Notes: generated by a model not told the origin, from the letters alone. DNA of 15,234 bases from an uncultured Collinsella sp. (GCA_934650975.1 CAKUFW010000047.1:1-15234), one strand, 5' to 3'. Positions 6,854-13,779 are shown, numbered from the stretch's first letter. Numbers and translations: made by a program.

Positions 6854-8044
6854 ATGATCAACGAAACTATGTATGCTCGCGGCGCGGAGAGTTCCATCAT
6901 CCGCGAGATCTTTAGCTATGGCCTTGAGCGCAAGGCGCAGATCGGCGCGGAGAACGTGTTCGATTTCTCGCTGGGCAACCCGAGCGTTCCGGCGCCTGCG
7001 GCCGTTGCGGAGTCCATTAAGAAGGCGCTTGAGCTGCCGAGCGATCAGCTGCATGGCTACACACCCGCACCGGGCCTGCCGCAGTGTCGCGCCGCCGTGG
7101 CCGAGTCGCTCAACCGTCGCTTTGATACGAACTATGAGGGCAAGGACGTCTTTATGACGGTGGGTGCGGCGGCTTCGCTCACCTGCACGCTCAACGCCAT
7201 CACCAATCCGGGCGATGAGGTCATCGTCATCGCGCCGTATTTTCCGGAGTACCGTGTCTGGATCGAGAAGGCCGGTTGCACGTGTGTTGAGGCGCTTGCC
7301 AACGAGGATACGTTTCAGCTGAGCGTGGGCAACGTTCTTAAGGCTATTACCGACAAGACGGCGGCGGTCATCATCGACTCGCCGAATAACCCGACCGGTG
7401 CCGTGTATACGCGCGATACCCTGACGCGCCTGGCTAATGTTTTACGCGAGGCCAACGCCAAGCGCGATCCCGAGAATCCGATCATGCTCATCTCTGACGA
7501 GCCGTATCGCGAGATTGTTTATGGCGCCGAGGTGCCTTGGGTACCTTCGATCTACGAGCACACCATCGTGTGCTACTCGTATTCCAAGTCGCTTTCGCTG
7601 CCGGGCGAGCGCGTGGGGTGGATTCTGGTTCCCAATACGAATCCTCAGGCAGCTCGTCTAATGCCCGCCGTTGCCGGTGCCGCCCGTACGCTGGGCTTCG
7701 TGTGCGCGCCGGCGCTCTTCCAGCGCGTAATTATCGATTGCATCGATGAGCCGAGTGACGTTGAGGCCTATGCACGCAACCGCACGGCGCTTACCGGTGC
7801 ATTGGCGGAGTACGGCTACACGTATGTTGAGCCGGATGGCGCGTTCTACCTATGGGTGAAGGCGCTGGAGTCCGATGCGAACGCTTTCTGCGAGCGCGCG
7901 AAGAAGTATGAACTGCTCGCAGTGCCCTCGGACAGCTTTGGCATGCCGGGCTGGTTCCGCTTGGGCTACTGCGTGAGCTACGAGACTATCATAAACTCAC
8001 TGCCCGCCTGGAAGCAGTTGGCAGACGAGTATCGTCCAAAGTAA
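6854..8044 (+). CDS. Pyridoxal phosphate-dependent aminotransferase, class I/II
   Basis: This 396-residue fold-type I aminotransferase probably acts in the cytoplasm on an amino acid/2-oxo acid pair; the exact substrate cannot be read from the sequence. The PLP-binding residues line up as N179 in SPNNPTG, D215 and Y218 in SDEPYREIVYG, and the Schiff-base lysine K245 in SYSKSLSLPGERVGW. A C-terminal Arg in GWFRLGY would hold the substrate carboxylate. The start is ATG 6854, with GAAAGGGG ending 5 nt upstream. A longer in-frame ATG at 6755 lies inside the palindrome and adds 33 residues encoded by the repeat and the promoter. It stands alone between a promoter and a stem-loop. Aspartate or alanine aminotransferase are the nearest guesses. 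Confidence 0.92.
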   Translation: MINETMYARGAESSIIREIFSYGLERKAQIGAENVFDFSLGNPSVPAPAAVAESIKKALELPSDQLHGYTPAPGLPQCRAAVAESLNRRFDTNYEGKDVFMTVGAAASLTCTLNAITNPGDEVIVIAPYFPEYRVWIEKAGCTCVEALANEDTFQLSVGNVLKAITDKTAAVIIDSPNNPTGAVYTRDTLTRLANVLREANAKRDPENPIMLISDEPYREIVYGAEVPWVPSIYEHTIVCYSYSKSLSLPGERVGWILVPNTNPQAARLMPAVAGAARTLGFVCAPALFQRVIIDCIDEPSDVEAYARNRTALTGALAEYGYTYVEPDGAFYLWVKALESDANAFCERAKKYELLAVPSDSFGMPGWFRLGYCVSYETIINSLPAWKQLADEYRPK

Positions 8045-8060
8045 AGCGCTCTGCTTACAA

Positions 8061-8076
8061 TGTTTTACGTGAAACG
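8061..8076. other. parS-like ParB-binding site candidate
   Basis: TGTTTTACGTGAAACG matches the widespread chromosomal parS consensus TGTTTCACGTGAAACA at 14 of 16 positions, with one mismatch inside the central 14 bases. It is intergenic, just past the aminotransferase stop. parS sites cluster near the replication origin, and tilS-hpt-ftsH is origin-proximal in some Gram-positive bacteria, so the place is plausible. The last bases overlap a stem-loop. Confidence 0.45.
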
Positions 8077-8103
8077 GGGTTTGGTGTTAAGCCGGACCCC
8101 GTT
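8073..8103 (+). terminator. Stem-loop after the aminotransferase gene, probable weak terminator
   Basis: AACGGGGT (8073-8080) pairs with ACCCCGTT (8096-8103). TTGG/CCGG inside extends the stem to 12 bp with two G-U pairs. Only GTTGTC follows, so the T tract is poor. Confidence 0.45.
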
Positions 8104-8136
8104 GTCATGGACGTTGTGTCATTGGGATGGAGTGGT

Positions 8137-8166
8137 TTTACGACTGTCGAAGGCTATGCGTACAAT
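8137..8166 (+). promoter_or_regulatory. Candidate promoter for the PHP phosphatase gene
   Basis: A -10 box TACAAT at 8161-8166 lies 18 bp after TTTACG (8137-8142), which matches the -35 consensus at 4 of 6 positions. The start codon is 38 bp downstream of the -10 box. Confidence 0.5.
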
Positions 8167-8203
8167 GAATATACGCGACGGCCATACTGGATAAGGAGAC
8201 CTG

Positions 8204-9025
8204 ATGCCCTACCTGCTTTCTTGTGATATCCATACTCATACGATGTTCTCTGCGCATGCGTATTCGACCATTGAGCAGAACATATATTGGGCGGCCGAGC
8301 GCGGCCTTCAGGTGCTCGGTTCCGCCGATCATTTAAGCTCGATGGTTACGCCTTGTCCCGATGACCTGCGTAGTTTTCAGTTCTTTATCAATCAGGATAT
8401 CTGGCCGCGCATTTGGAGCGGCGTGCTGTTGCTCCGCGGCGCCGAGGCCGATATCGTTTCGTTGGACGGCAGCCTGTTTGGCGAAGACATTCCCGTTTCG
8501 CTCGATATCGCCGGCGATGCGTACAGTCGCCAGCATTCGCTGTTCGATCTGGTGACGCGTAATTTGGATTATTTGGTGGCAAGCGTGCATAATCCGCAGT
8601 TTGCCGAGGGTGCGACGCTTGCCCAGACGACCGAGATGTACATCAATGCCCTGGAGCACCCCAAAGTGTTCATGCTGGGCCATACAGGTCGTTCGGGCGT
8701 GCCGTTTGATATCGACGAGGTGCTGTTGGCGGCCAAGGCCAAGCACAAGATCATCGAGATCAATAACCATAGTCTTGAGCATGGCAATGATACCGAGCAT
8801 TGGGACGTATGCCGCAAGATCGCCGAGCGTTGCGCCGAGCTGGGCGTGGGCATTGGCGTTTCGACTGACGCGCACATTGGCATGGCAATTGGCAAGCTCG
8901 ACTCTGCGCGCAAGATGCTCGACGAGATCCACTTCCCGCTGGATCTGATTGTGACGCGCGATCGCGAGACGCTGCTGCGCGAGATGGCGGCGGCTGGTGT
9001 GTGCGACCTGCGCAAGAGGATGTAG
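8204..9025 (+). CDS. PHP-domain metal-dependent phosphatase, YcdX-like
   Basis: This 273-residue protein is a complete PHP-fold hydrolase. All nine expected ligands of the three-metal site of YcdX-type enzymes can be placed: H10, H12 and H18 (DIHTHTMFSAH), H43 (ADH), E81 (GAEAD), H129 (SVHNP), H160 (GHTGRSG), D222 and H224 (STDAH). The family hydrolyses phosphomonoesters; the physiological substrate is unknown. It is slightly longer than E. coli YcdX (about 245 residues). AAGGAG lies 6 nt before ATG 8204. It is a single-gene unit between its own promoter and a strong bidirectional terminator, and it is the last core-type gene before the inserted recombinase. Confidence 0.88.
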   Translation: MPYLLSCDIHTHTMFSAHAYSTIEQNIYWAAERGLQVLGSADHLSSMVTPCPDDLRSFQFFINQDIWPRIWSGVLLLRGAEADIVSLDGSLFGEDIPVSLDIAGDAYSRQHSLFDLVTRNLDYLVASVHNPQFAEGATLAQTTEMYINALEHPKVFMLGHTGRSGVPFDIDEVLLAAKAKHKIIEINNHSLEHGNDTEHWDVCRKIAERCAELGVGIGVSTDAHIGMAIGKLDSARKMLDEIHFPLDLIVTRDRETLLREMAAAGVCDLRKRM

Positions 9026-9044
9026 CGAAGTCTAATTCGTTACG

Positions 9045-9078
9045 AAAAAGGGGCGGTCCAGACGGGCCGCCCCTTTTC
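9045..9078. terminator. Bidirectional terminator between the PHP and recombinase genes
   Basis: AAAAGGGGCGG (9046-9056) pairs with CCGCCCCTTTT (9067-9077), with an inner TCC/GGG extension. A and T runs flank the stem on both sides, so it works in both directions. It ends the PHP gene (20 bp past its stop) and the recombinase gene (15 bp past its stop). Confidence 0.93.
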
Positions 9079-9092
9079 TTGTGTGCCGGTGG

Positions 9093-10874
9093 TTAGCGGC
9101 GCTCGAGGACCGCGATGGTCTCAACGTGTGCCTCGTCATCTCGGAAATTCTTCTCTCCCAGAGAATCGGGCGTCATCGGCGTATACCCATCGACCACGCC
9201 GGGAATCTCTTCCCAGAAGAAGCGCACCGGGCACTTGAACGTCACGTTAGCAACCACGCGCTCTTTTCGCGGGTTCTTGTCCGGCAGGATGTGCACCTCG
9301 CTCACGGCCTCATGAATGAGGTCGAAGCGCGTCTGCTCGTCAGCGCCTTCCAACAGCTCGGGGATGCGGTCAAGCTCTTCCAGAAGCCTGCGCTCTCCGT
9401 CCATGCGCTTCTCGGCAGTGGTCATCTTAGCTTGCGTTTCCTCCAGTGCGTCGCTTAATCCGGCGTCGCGGTCATACAGGTCGTCCAGACGCCTTTGCAG
9501 GTCGTTGAACTTGCGCTCGTAGCTCCTGTCGGAGGGGTCGAGCGAGTCAATCTGCGTCATGAGCATGCGCATACGCTTATCGTTCGCGGCCTTCTCGCCC
9601 TCTATGCGCTCAATATCTTCCTTCAGCTGCTCGATGTCCGTCGCGTCGTCAATGCGACGGCGCAGGGCATCCACGAACGCGTCCGAACGCGATGCAAGGC
9701 TCACGAGCTGTACGACCTCGGCATCCACGCACTCTTGCGGGTACTGGCTTTTGAACGTGCAGCTGGCACCACGCGCTTTTGTGGTGTGCGGGCAATAATA
9801 GGCCCACGTCGTCTTTCCCCGCGTGCCGTCCTTCTTGAGCTTCCCACGGTTGGGCTTGGACGACATCTTGCGACCGCAGACCGGGCAGACGAGAAGCCCG
9901 TTGAGCATGTTCACGTGGCCGTCGTCGTGTGTCTTCATGTTCGGCTTGCGCGTACCGACAAGGGCCTGAGCCGCCGCCCATGTGGCGTCGTCGATTATCG
10001 CATCGTGCTGGCCGTCGCGCATCTCGTAGCCGTCACTCTTGACCACGTGCGTCTCTCCGCGCGTGCCCTCTATCGTCTCGGTACGCCTGCGGCCATAGGC
10101 AATCTTTCCGATGTACACCGGGTTGGTAATCATGCGCTGTACCGTTCCGCTGGAGAACGTGTCCATGCGTGCGTTACCGCGCGGCTTCTTCTTGATTCCA
10201 TGGTTGTTCAGCCATGTGGCTATCGCCGTCGACCCTTTGTTCTCGTACGCGTACATCTCGAAGATGCGGCGCACGACCTTCGCCTCGTCCTCATCGACCT
10301 CAAGCTCTTTGAACTTGTTGCCCTTATCGACAAGGCGATACCCGAAGGGCGCTTGCCCTCCGTTCCAGTAGCCTTTGCGCGCCTTCTCCTCGCGTCCGCT
10401 CATGGTCTGGGTGCGGATGCTATCGCGCTCCATCTCGGCGAACACGGCGGCGATGGACAGCATCGCCTTGCCCATGGAAGTACCAGAGTCGATGCTGTCC
10501 TTCACGCAGCACAGTTCCACGCCGTAATCTTGGAGCGTCTGAAGGGAGTTATAAGTGTCGGCAGCGTTGCGCCCGAAGCGTGACAGCTTGAACACGAGGA
10601 CGTAGGCCGGGCGCTTGCTCGGCTGCGCCTTGATGATGTCATCCATCATCTGACGAAACTGCGGCCTGCCCTGCACGTTCTTTCCTGAAAAGCCGGCGTC
10701 AACGTACTCTCCGAGCACACGCATGTCGTGATTTTCGGCGTATCTTGTCAGCTCGAAGCGCTGGGCGTCTATCGACTCGCCCTTCTCGACTTGCAGCTTG
10801 GTCGAGACGCGGATGTACAGGACGCAGGAGAGTGGGCGGGCGGCATCTGTCGTCTTGGGATTTTTTCGTACCAT
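9093..10874 (-). CDS. Large serine recombinase (site-specific integrase)
   Basis: The 593-residue protein belongs to the large serine recombinases used by integrative elements and phages. It cuts and joins attachment sites through a phosphoserine link to DNA. Order of parts: resolvase-type catalytic domain (about 17-160) with the nucleophile S24 in YIRVST and the FSGKNVQGRPQFRQMM and FKLSRFGRN blocks; recombinase domain (about 180-300); zinc ribbon with CPVCG at about 329-333 and a second Cys pair in YYCPHTTKARGASC; a charged coiled coil (about 400-510); and a C-terminal tail. It appears intact. I chose ATG 10874 because GGGGGTGA ends 4 nt upstream. The in-frame ATG at 10895 overlaps the stop of a mini-ORF and would add 7 residues. 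A GCCTATA motif shared with the regulator region lies in its leader. Confidence 0.93.
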   Translation of the reverse strand: MVRKNPKTTDAARPLSCVLYIRVSTKLQVEKGESIDAQRFELTRYAENHDMRVLGEYVDAGFSGKNVQGRPQFRQMMDDIIKAQPSKRPAYVLVFKLSRFGRNAADTYNSLQTLQDYGVELCCVKDSIDSGTSMGKAMLSIAAVFAEMERDSIRTQTMSGREEKARKGYWNGGQAPFGYRLVDKGNKFKELEVDEDEAKVVRRIFEMYAYENKGSTAIATWLNNHGIKKKPRGNARMDTFSSGTVQRMITNPVYIGKIAYGRRRTETIEGTRGETHVVKSDGYEMRDGQHDAIIDDATWAAAQALVGTRKPNMKTHDDGHVNMLNGLLVCPVCGRKMSSKPNRGKLKKDGTRGKTTWAYYCPHTTKARGASCTFKSQYPQECVDAEVVQLVSLASRSDAFVDALRRRIDDATDIEQLKEDIERIEGEKAANDKRMRMLMTQIDSLDPSDRSYERKFNDLQRRLDDLYDRDAGLSDALEETQAKMTTAEKRMDGERRLLEELDRIPELLEGADEQTRFDLIHEAVSEVHILPDKNPRKERVVANVTFKCPVRFFWEEIPGVVDGYTPMTPDSLGEKNFRDDEAHVETIAVLERR

Positions 10875-10891
10875 AGGCTCACCCCCTCCCG

Positions 10892-10915
10892 TCATTTCTG
10901 CTTATAGGCTTTCAC
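10892..10915 (-). CDS. Possible 7-residue leader peptide upstream of the recombinase
   Basis: A GTG at 10915 follows a perfect AGGAGG by 7 nt, a stronger ribosome binding site than most genes here. It opens a reading frame MKAYKQK that ends in TGA at 10894-10892. That stop overlaps an in-frame ATG of the recombinase as ATGA, the usual layout of translational coupling. The mini-ORF also contains the GCCTATA motif. It could be a leader peptide, or the remains of a lost upstream gene whose start survived. Confidence 0.35.
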   Translation of the reverse strand: MKAYKQK

Positions 10916-10926
10916 GTTAGTTCCTC

Positions 10927-10966
10927 CTATATGATGAATTGCGTAAATACGCATTTAATCATATAG
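10927..10966. repeat. 40-bp near-palindrome in front of the recombinase
   Basis: The outer arms CTATATGAT (10927-10935) and ATCATATAG (10958-10966) are perfect, and the inner arms GCGTA and TACGC pair around a central AA at 10946-10947. Three of the five pairs between outer and inner arms also match. On the minus strand it directly precedes and touches the AGGAGG of the mini-ORF. It could be a binding site for the recombinase or a repressor, or an RNA hairpin in the leader. Confidence 0.7.
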
Positions 10967-10993
10967 CCCGCCGCCCAATATAAGCGGCGGGCT
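10965..10993 (-). terminator. GC-rich hairpin, possible weak terminator
   Basis: AGCCCGCCGC (10965-10974) pairs perfectly with GCGGCGGGCT (10984-10993) around a 9-nt loop. It lies just after the stop of the restriction-enzyme fragment on the minus strand. No T tract follows on either strand, so it may be only a weak terminator or an RNA stabiliser. Confidence 0.45.
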
Positions 10994-11003
10994 TGCGCAC
11001 GAT

Positions 11004-11291
11004 TTATCGAAGCCTATCGCCATAAGGCAAAGACTTGATATAGTTCTCCATCCATTGCCAATCCGGCTTACCGTCTGGCATAGCCGGAAGACGCAACTTC
11101 AAGCGAGGCAGAGTCACGTTTGCCTGCCGCCCATAGTTATAGCGATACTTATTTGCCTTGATGACCGTCACAATGAACAGCTTCGCCTTGTGAGGGATAC
11201 TCTCCTTCGGGTAAAGCAAATACAAGTCTCGACCACTATAAAACGGCTGCGTTTGCAAAAATGTTGCAAGAGCATCTGACAGAAAGGACAA
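11004..11291 (-). pseudogene. C-terminal fragment of a restriction-modification specificity domain
   Basis: The 95 codons match the end of target-recognition domains of type I S or BcgI/type IIG-like restriction proteins. The recognisable blocks are PFYSGRDLYLL, a middle part with IKANKYRYNYGRQAN, and a tail of the form (L)P-x-x-x-D-G-x-PDW-x-x-MENYIKSLPY. Whole proteins of this kind are several hundred residues long, so the N-terminal part and all catalytic domains are missing. The open frame only begins with a TTG (11291) inside a terminator hairpin and has no ribosome binding site. It is therefore a relic rather than a gene. The family link is from remembered motif patterns. Confidence 0.65.
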
Positions 11292-11322
11292 ACCGCCTCA
11301 TAAATGAGCGGTTTGTCCTTTT
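11283..11322. terminator. Strong hairpin terminator after the regulator gene
   Basis: AAAGGACAAACCG (11283-11295) pairs with CGGTTTGTCCTTT (11309-11321), and CTCAT/ATGAG continues the stem past one bulged C. T runs follow on both strands (TTTT plus, TTT minus). On the minus strand it ends the regulator transcript; it also cuts across the start of the restriction-enzyme fragment. Confidence 0.85.
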
Positions 11323-11331
11323 CATTTAGTC

Positions 11332-11353
11332 AAGTTGCAACTTTTTGCAACTT
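11332..11353. repeat. Short inverted repeat of TTGCAACTT
   Basis: AAGTTGCAA (11332-11340) and TTGCAACTT (11345-11353) form a perfect 9-bp palindrome with a CTTT spacer. A similar sequence with two TTGCAA boxes lies at 11251-11269 in inverted orientation, so the two flank the terminator hairpin symmetrically. Confidence 0.6.
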
Positions 11354-11366
11354 CTAAGGGCTCTGA

Positions 11367-11708
11367 TTAACTCTCATTCCGTCGTTTCGCCATCGCATCT
11401 CGCAGCGCCCGAAGCACCTCAGTTGCTACAGGCAGCTCATCGACCTCGAACGAGTCAAGAATTTCCTGCACTTCCGCAGAAAGCGCCGCTTTATCGGGTT
11501 TCGACGTATCCGTCAGCAGGGCGTCTACGCTTACAGACAGCTCCTCTGCAATCTTACTGAGAACGGGAAGACTAAGCTTCGTGTTGCCTGTCTCGATGTG
11601 GCTCATATGGGTGACGGAGATTCCTGCCCTTCCCGCCAGCGCCTCCTGTGACAACCCGCACGCCTTGCGGTAGCGCCGTATGCGCTGGCCTATCTCGAAG
11701 TATCTCAT
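11367..11708 (-). CDS. Cro/CI-type (XRE family) transcription regulator
   Basis: This 113-residue DNA-binding protein is probably a repressor. An HTH_3 domain fills residues 5-66, with the helix-turn-helix at about 19-40 (SQEALAGRAGISVTHMSHIETG) and the typical LSKIAEELSVSVDALL end. The C-terminal ~45 residues are charged and helical with no known effector domain. ATG 11708 has GGTGG 4 nt upstream. This site directly follows a GCCTATA/TATAGGC motif (11718-11724), so a repressor bound there would cover its own ribosome binding region. The gene diverges from the lipoprotein cluster with a 163-bp spacer full of related motifs, which suggests it controls itself, the cluster and possibly the recombinase. 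A hairpin terminator follows. Confidence 0.88.
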   Translation of the reverse strand: MRYFEIGQRIRRYRKACGLSQEALAGRAGISVTHMSHIETGNTKLSLPVLSKIAEELSVSVDALLTDTSKPDKAALSAEVQEILDSFEVDELPVATEVLRALRDAMAKRRNES

Positions 11709-11717
11709 TCAACCACC

Positions 11718-11809
11718 GCCTATACAAAACAAGTCATCTTGAATCGTATGGGCGATTGTTCAGAAATATAATAAACTGTATAGGCTAATTGTTGCCTATA
11801 AGCTTATAG
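11718..11809. promoter_or_regulatory. Divergent control region with TATAGGC/GCCTATA operator candidates
   Basis: GCCTATA lies at 11718-11724, its reverse TATAGGC at 11779-11785, and GCCTATA again at 11794-11800, the last two forming an inverted repeat with an 8-bp spacer. A 14-bp perfect palindrome CTATAAGCTTATAG at 11796-11809 overlaps the last copy. The AT-rich stretch between 11766 and 11809 must hold the divergent promoters, but I could not assign -35/-10 pairs with confidence. A 6-bp hairpin GCGCAGAACTGCGC (11821-11834) lies in the lipoprotein leader. Confidence 0.55.
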
Positions 11810-11871
11810 CTTTCTGACAAGCGCAGAACTGCGCCGAGGGATACGGGAACTGAAACATAGGAGGATTAGAC

Positions 11872-12858
11872 ATGAAGCAGTACACGAGAAGGAGCGCCCT
11901 GAAGCTGCTCGGCATCGGAACGGTTGCCATAGCGGGCTTTGGGCTGGCTGGATGTAGCGGTTCAGGCGAAGGCGTCAAGAACGCGAGCGAGTCCGTGCCT
12001 GCTTCGCAGGCTTTCGGCCAGGCGGGCGTGTGGATGGTCTACGACGGCGACGAGCAGATAGGAAAGGACGTGGCAATCGAGGAAGTCCTATCCTTCGACG
12101 GGAACGGCAACGTTGCGAGCTACCAGTGCGAGAGCCTGACCTTCGGCGACCTCGACGGTCTGTCCGACGATGAAATCGTCGAGCTGGCGAAGCAGCAGGA
12201 CGAAGCAGCCTTCAATGCTGCGAAGCAGGCGGCAATCGATGCCACCGATGAAGCTATCCAAGCGTGGCAGCCATGCTATGACACATTGAAGGCAGAGGCG
12301 GACGCCGGTACGTACGACTCGGTAGACCACTACGGAGCCTATGGCATCGAGAATGTGCCCGAGGAATACCGAGCCCAGGTCGTCGAGACATACCAGACCA
12401 CGTTGGACAACACGCAGGATGCTCTCGACGCTGCAAACAAAGGACAGGCATTCAATGAAGCTGCCGCCTATCAAGAGCCCGAGGCGAAGCCCTATACGCT
12501 CCGTCTCGAAACAGATGGCAGCGGTAATGCGGCGGCGAACGAGTCGCTTGTTTTCCAGCTCGCAAAGTTCTCCTTCTACCAAGCAAACATCAATGCGGAT
12601 GAAGGCGACCTAGCAAGCGACGAAACACGCTTTCGCATTTTAAATGACTACGGTTGGGACAATAATGCCGAGATTCCCGACAGCGCGTTCAGCTCGACCA
12701 AAAAGTCCATCGAACTCTGGTCACCCACCTACTCGACCACCCAGACCGTCTATGGCACGACCTTCGGCGGTTACTCCGGCATCGCCACCGTCGTGAACGA
12801 GGGGCACGCGGGCTTCACGTGGGACACCCCCGATGCCGAAGGGATAGAGGTGGACTAG
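11872..12858 (+). CDS. Tat-type lipoprotein of unknown function
   Basis: This 328-residue protein starts with a twin-arginine-like signal (TRRSALKLLG at 5-14), a hydrophobic stretch, and a lipobox LAGC with the lipidated Cys at 28. The protein is thus probably exported, perhaps folded, and held on the outer face of the membrane. The mature part is acidic. About 85-210 is Ala/Gln/Glu-rich and probably helical. A C-terminal part from about 220 has beta-like sequence ending in FTWDTPDAEGIEVD. I recognise no domain. AGGAGG lies 7 nt before ATG 11872. It is the first gene of a plus-strand cluster divergent from the XRE regulator, followed after 69 bp (with a hairpin) by a membrane protein. Confidence 0.85.
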   Translation: MKQYTRRSALKLLGIGTVAIAGFGLAGCSGSGEGVKNASESVPASQAFGQAGVWMVYDGDEQIGKDVAIEEVLSFDGNGNVASYQCESLTFGDLDGLSDDEIVELAKQQDEAAFNAAKQAAIDATDEAIQAWQPCYDTLKAEADAGTYDSVDHYGAYGIENVPEEYRAQVVETYQTTLDNTQDALDAANKGQAFNEAAAYQEPEAKPYTLRLETDGSGNAAANESLVFQLAKFSFYQANINADEGDLASDETRFRILNDYGWDNNAEIPDSAFSSTKKSIELWSPTYSTTQTVYGTTFGGYSGIATVVNEGHAGFTWDTPDAEGIEVD

Positions 12859-12870
12859 GCAATCGATACG

Positions 12871-12909
12871 CACGGATATAGCCCGATGGTAGCTTGGGCT
12901 ATATCCGTG
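12871..12909 (+). terminator. Perfect 14-bp hairpin between the lipoprotein and membrane protein genes
   Basis: CACGGATATAGCCC (12871-12884) pairs with GGGCTATATCCGTG (12896-12909) around an 11-nt loop. No T tract follows (AAATAG), and the next ribosome binding site begins 6 bp later. It is more likely an intercistronic stabiliser or attenuator than a full terminator. Confidence 0.5.
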
Positions 12910-12927
12910 AAATAGAAAGGAGCGAAC

Positions 12928-13716
12928 ATGGAGGAACAGGCAAGTCTGTTGCCAGGCGTTGCCACGGCGCACGATTTGATGCATAGGGTGGTTGACCTTC
13001 AGGGACGAATCAACCAACTCACCACTCAGTTTGCCGCCAAGACGGAAAAGAAGACTAAAAGGCACCCTGTTCTCTACGCAATCGGGGGCTTCCTTATCGC
13101 GTTCACGCTTATCACGAGCACGCCACTTAAGGCAATAACGTATCTCCCTACCCTTCCGTTCTTCTCGATGGGGGGCACGGAGCTTCAATTGGCGGTCTGG
13201 AATATCGTGAACCTCATCGTCTCAGCTATCATCGGTGCGATTCTATACAAGGTCATAGCGAAGACGGCGGACAAAAGCCGCTCCCAGATAAATGCCGCGA
13301 TTGACCAAAGCAACCAACAAGTTGAAGCCAACAACCAGGCCCTAGCCCAGAGCATCGAGCAAACCAAGCAGGAGATTTTCGCCGTACAGCAGCAATGGGC
13401 TTCGCAGGTCGCCCCGTGGTACCCCATGGATTACGACAGCATCGAAGCCGTGGATTTCTTCCTTGCCGCCGTGCGCAACCATCGCGCCACCACCGTACAG
13501 GAGATGGTCAACCTCTACGAGACCGAGATGCACCAGCGCCGCATGGAAGCGGGCCAGCAGCAGATTCTCAACCAGCAGCGCATCGGCAACATGCTGCAGA
13601 TAGGCAACCTGTTCATGCAGGGGCAGATTCTCAATCAGGCTCAGCAGATTAACGCGAACACCGCCAGTGCGAGCGGCAACCTCGACTGGATGGCTCGCGC
13701 GATGGGAAAGCGCTAG
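12928..13716 (+). CDS. Two-helix membrane protein with a Gln-rich coiled coil, unknown function
   Basis: I do not recognise this 262-residue protein. A short N-terminal helix (about 16-38) leads to a basic patch (KTEKKTKRH), a first membrane helix (about 47-66), a short loop, and a second membrane helix (about 86-108). Then comes a long Gln/Asn/Ala-rich coiled coil (about 112-160). The sequence WYPMDYDSIEAVDFFLAAVRNHRATTVQEMVNLYE (split here only by position, about 167-202) looks like a compact helical domain. The tail (about 210-250) is again Gln-rich, with repeated ILNQ. Both ends should lie on the same side of the membrane, probably the cytoplasm. AAAGGAG lies 6 nt before ATG 12928. It sits between two exported proteins, so a shared role at the cell envelope is likely. 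Confidence 0.82.
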   Translation: MEEQASLLPGVATAHDLMHRVVDLQGRINQLTTQFAAKTEKKTKRHPVLYAIGGFLIAFTLITSTPLKAITYLPTLPFFSMGGTELQLAVWNIVNLIVSAIIGAILYKVIAKTADKSRSQINAAIDQSNQQVEANNQALAQSIEQTKQEIFAVQQQWASQVAPWYPMDYDSIEAVDFFLAAVRNHRATTVQEMVNLYETEMHQRRMEAGQQQILNQQRIGNMLQIGNLFMQGQILNQAQQINANTASASGNLDWMARAMGKR

Positions 13717-13779
13717 GTAATGACGCGGTTGACATAACGAGGCAACCCGAAACCACCATGAAAGAAAAGGGGATGGATA

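Noticed and set aside
9495..10583. Long plus-strand frame (362 codons) opposite the recombinase
   Set aside because: It is a shadow frame; the minus strand has the full set of recombinase domains.
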